Shown here piece after piece: positions 63,644 through 64,000 of a DNA stretch of 64,000 nt. Position numbers and translations under genes: made by a program. The stretch's first letter is position 1. Every line of letters begins with the position of its first letter. The DNA is from Sphingobacterium sp. N143 (GTDB lineage: Bacteria; Bacteroidota; Bacteroidia; Sphingobacteriales; Sphingobacteriaceae). The stretch covers positions 215,022 through 279,021 of the forward strand of contig NZ_JACAIS010000008.1 in the NCBI RefSeq assembly GCF_030325625.1. Reading direction: 5' to 3'. The notes under the pieces were generated by a model that saw nothing but the letters and a program-made list of their open reading frames with translations, had not been told where the DNA came from and ran no database searches.

Positions 63644-63765
63644 AAGAGGTTATTATTACCTATTGTCCCCATACGTTGAAAACTAAGGTCTGGCGCAAAT
63701 GCTCCTGACCTTAATTATTAATCAAACCTTTCCGCCAACGCTGCAATTATAGCATCCTTTAGATC
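63641..63765 (+). repeat. Downstream repeat of the exported-protein unit, copy 2
   Basis: Second copy of the 62415-62540 sequence with a 5-6 bp insertion after the CCCATACGTTGAA block. Confidence 0.75.
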
Positions 63766-63800
63766 ATCATATACTTGCGAACAAGATAAAAGATCAAGAT

Positions 63801-63959
63801 ATGAAAAATCAAATATTTAAGACAAGTGGACTTAGGATAGTTCTTCTACTTCTTTACACTGGTATTTGTGTGAAGGGTATTGGTCAAACAAAATATTTCA
63901 TTTACGAAAATAGCAATAAGAAGTTTGGAATTGCAACAATAAAATGGACACATAGTTAA
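63801..63959 (+). pseudogene. Truncated third paralog of the exported-protein family
   Basis: 52 codons: a signal peptide (SGLRIVLLLLYTGICVKG) followed by TKYFIYENSNKKFG, in the same position as KYFIIPD and RYFLLDE in the two paralogs, then it departs (IATIKWTHS) and stops. The body of the protein is missing. Confidence 0.55.
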
Positions 63960-64000
63960 GCTGCAATATTTTGTTTATTGATTTTTCTAGCAAACTCCTC
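63956..64000 (-). CDS. C-terminal end of an unknown gene entering the window
   Basis: The minus strand reads EEFARKINKQNIAA and a TAA stop at 63956-63958. It overlaps the end of the truncated paralog, so this may be the edge of an inserted element, such as a transposase gene. Too short to assign. Confidence 0.3.
   Translation of the reverse strand, partial: EEFARKINKQNIAA

Overview
The window looks like a chromosomal segment of a Bacteroidota organism, most probably a Sphingobacteriaceae member such as Sphingobacterium or Pedobacter. This rests on two SusC/SusD pairs, an ECF sigma/FecR pair, DUF6266 and DUF6520-type proteins, AT-rich intergenic DNA and a TTG-N21-TATGTTTG promoter of the Bacteroidota type. 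I see no rRNA, tRNA or CRISPR array. The genus is an inference from family content, not from a marker gene.

Layout. 1-6.4 kb is a redox/regulator block: a partial alcohol dehydrogenase, two paralogous AraC regulators each paired with a paralogous short-chain dehydrogenase, a carboxymuconolactone decarboxylase, and several decayed genes (yellow/MRJP-like, Bcr/CflA transporter, Crp/Fnr, DUF1398-like). 6.65-9.28 kb is a complete IS21-family element with a 7-bp target duplication. 9.5-10.3 kb holds a lipoprotein gene whose upstream region and coding sequence recur at 25-25.7 kb. 10.4-21.7 kb (minus strand) is a nutrient-uptake locus in the order ECF sigma, FecR, SusC with STN domain, SusD, TlpA-like thioredoxin, M16 peptidase. 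21.9-24.9 kb has a third AraC/SDR pair and a cyclase-family hydrolase.

25.8-30 kb is a compact minus-strand cassette: two DUF6266 proteins, a DUF5675 protein with an L,D-transpeptidase-like His/Cys signature, two small membrane proteins of which one is holin-like, and upstream an excisionase-type HTH protein and a membrane LytTR-like regulator. It has a recognisable promoter and resembles a phage-derived lysis or release module; a remnant of the holin-like gene lies at 13.7 kb. 30-33 kb has an AraC regulator and small unknown genes. 33.2-39.4 kb is a second SusCD/TlpA locus without its own sigma/FecR pair.

40.3-50.1 kb is a visibly AT-rich defence island: XRE regulator, DUF2158 plus HEPN-type protein, an AAA ATPase and S8 protease matching the IetAS system, a Cas2-like SinR-family protein and a DUF3800 protein. 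An IS256 element with an 8-bp target duplication sits in the bidirectional terminator shared by ietA and ietS and has rewritten the last codons of ietA.

50.3-56.7 kb carries a cysteine-desulfurase-like protein lacking the catalytic Cys, next to a membrane protein, followed by a scrapyard of duplicated or truncated genes (DUF2711 and partial copy, IS3 remnant, LRR protein whose tail is read into an IS21 remnant, truncated Fic). 56.7-59.7 kb has a Crp/Fnr regulator, ilvD and an HxlR regulator with a palindromic operator. 60-64 kb is an array of exported proteins: a lipoprotein with HEALH, two tandem paralogs and a truncated third, with mosaic intergenic repeats.
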